NCBI RefSeq assembly: GCF_009177065.1 | Contig: NZ_WEZF01000007.1 | Coordinates: 234,116 to 298,115 of the forward strand | DNA from: Tautonia marina | GTDB taxonomy: Bacteria > Planctomycetota > Planctomycetia > Isosphaerales > Isosphaeraceae | Reading direction: 5' to 3' | Length of the DNA: 64,000 nt | Part shown: one piece after another, positions 63,809 to 64,000 of the stretch | Position numbering within the stretch: position 1 is the stretch's first letter | Layout of the letters: each line of letters starts with the position of its first letter | Notes under the pieces: generated by a model | The model's database searches: none | The model's input: the letters and a program-made list of their open reading frames with translations, nothing else | Told to the model about the DNA's origin: nothing | Program-made: the position numbers and the translations under genes

Positions 63809-64000
63809 CGGTGATCCTCATGCGAGGAACGGCAGCAGCATCCATCGTGGAGCGCCAGTCCCTCACCTAGCGCGTTGCATTTCGTCAACCATGAGACTCA
63901 CGGCCATGCTCCAAGCATCTATAAAGATTATGTAAGTAGTTTGTGTTCCTCGCTTGTGCCATCAGCAAAGGAATAAGATCAGCCATGGCGAGACGCGATC
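63809..64000. other. Right edge, no gene seen
   Basis: 192 bases, AT-richer toward the end (AAGATTATGTAAGTAGTTTG near 63925). Likely promoter region of the membrane-protein gene; nothing else is recognised. Confidence 0.45.

Overview
The window reads as chromosomal DNA of a high-GC planctomycete, most likely from the Isosphaeraceae/Gemmatales side of the phylum. The signs are a prepilin-like DUF1559 protein paired with a small lipoprotein, an ECF sigma factor next to a Ser/Thr kinase with an N-terminal zinc-finger-like segment, a CRTAC1-type (FG-GAP/ASPIC-UnbV) protein, a PEP-CTERM protein, large secreted S41, M16 and Tricorn-like peptidases, and scattered single biosynthesis genes (hisE, purM, trpB, queA, queG) instead of full operons. 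Placement below phylum level is inference. I saw no rRNA, tRNA, CRISPR array or transposase.

Layout. 0-8.5 kb: the 3' end of a LarA-like racemase gene, a 1272-residue lipase-like hydrolase fused to a CHAT caspase-like domain, a TrmB-like methyltransferase, a beta-propeller protein, and a small operon of hisE, a thioredoxin-fold protein without CxxC, and a cysteine-motif protein. 8.6-22.3 kb: a DsbD-type reductase with three N-terminal periplasmic modules (two almost identical in DNA), a tyrosine phosphatase overlapping a large membrane protein, purM, a cytochrome c'-like protein, trpB, a TPR/CRTAC1 protein and a leucine-rich lipoprotein. 22.4-32.7 kb: DUF1559 protein with lipoprotein, a lipoate-ligase-like enzyme, a YfhO-like membrane protein, the kinase/ECF sigma pair, a PEP-CTERM beta-propeller and a TolB-like protein.

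32.9-35.6 kb is the most unusual part: a compact, AT-richer island of about 2.7 kb inserted into the 3' end of an aminotransferase gene. The island appears to bring its own last 20 or so codons for that gene. The displaced original 3' end, encoding a homologous tail of exactly the same length, lies at 32837-32911 beyond the island. A 13-bp direct repeat marks both junctions. The island carries a three-gene operon with start/stop overlaps that ends in a small HTH-like protein, an operator-like promoter, an unknown 183-residue protein preceded by an intrinsic terminator, and a zinc-ribbon DUF4145 protein. No integrase is visible.

35.5-54.3 kb: the aminotransferase, an alpha/beta hydrolase, a tyrosine phosphatase fused to a cytochrome-c-type haem domain, queG, then a run of exported serine hydrolases and peptidases (beta-lactamase family, S41, a beta-lactamase/VanX fusion, M16, Tricorn-like) interrupted by queA and two small genes. 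54.6-64 kb: a 2OG-Fe(II) oxygenase, dnaE, an orphan Phd/YefM-like antitoxin, a second Ser/Thr kinase, and a gene-free kilobase with three spaced repeat modules, each built from GTGCGC hexamers about 12 bp apart followed at exactly 63 bp by CGTTTCGGGAAT.

Functionally the window mixes housekeeping (replication, tRNA modification, amino acid and purine synthesis) with a large exported protein-turnover and envelope set, redox maturation (DsbD, cytochromes) and phospho-signalling. The island at 32.9-35.6 kb is the best candidate for an undescribed system.
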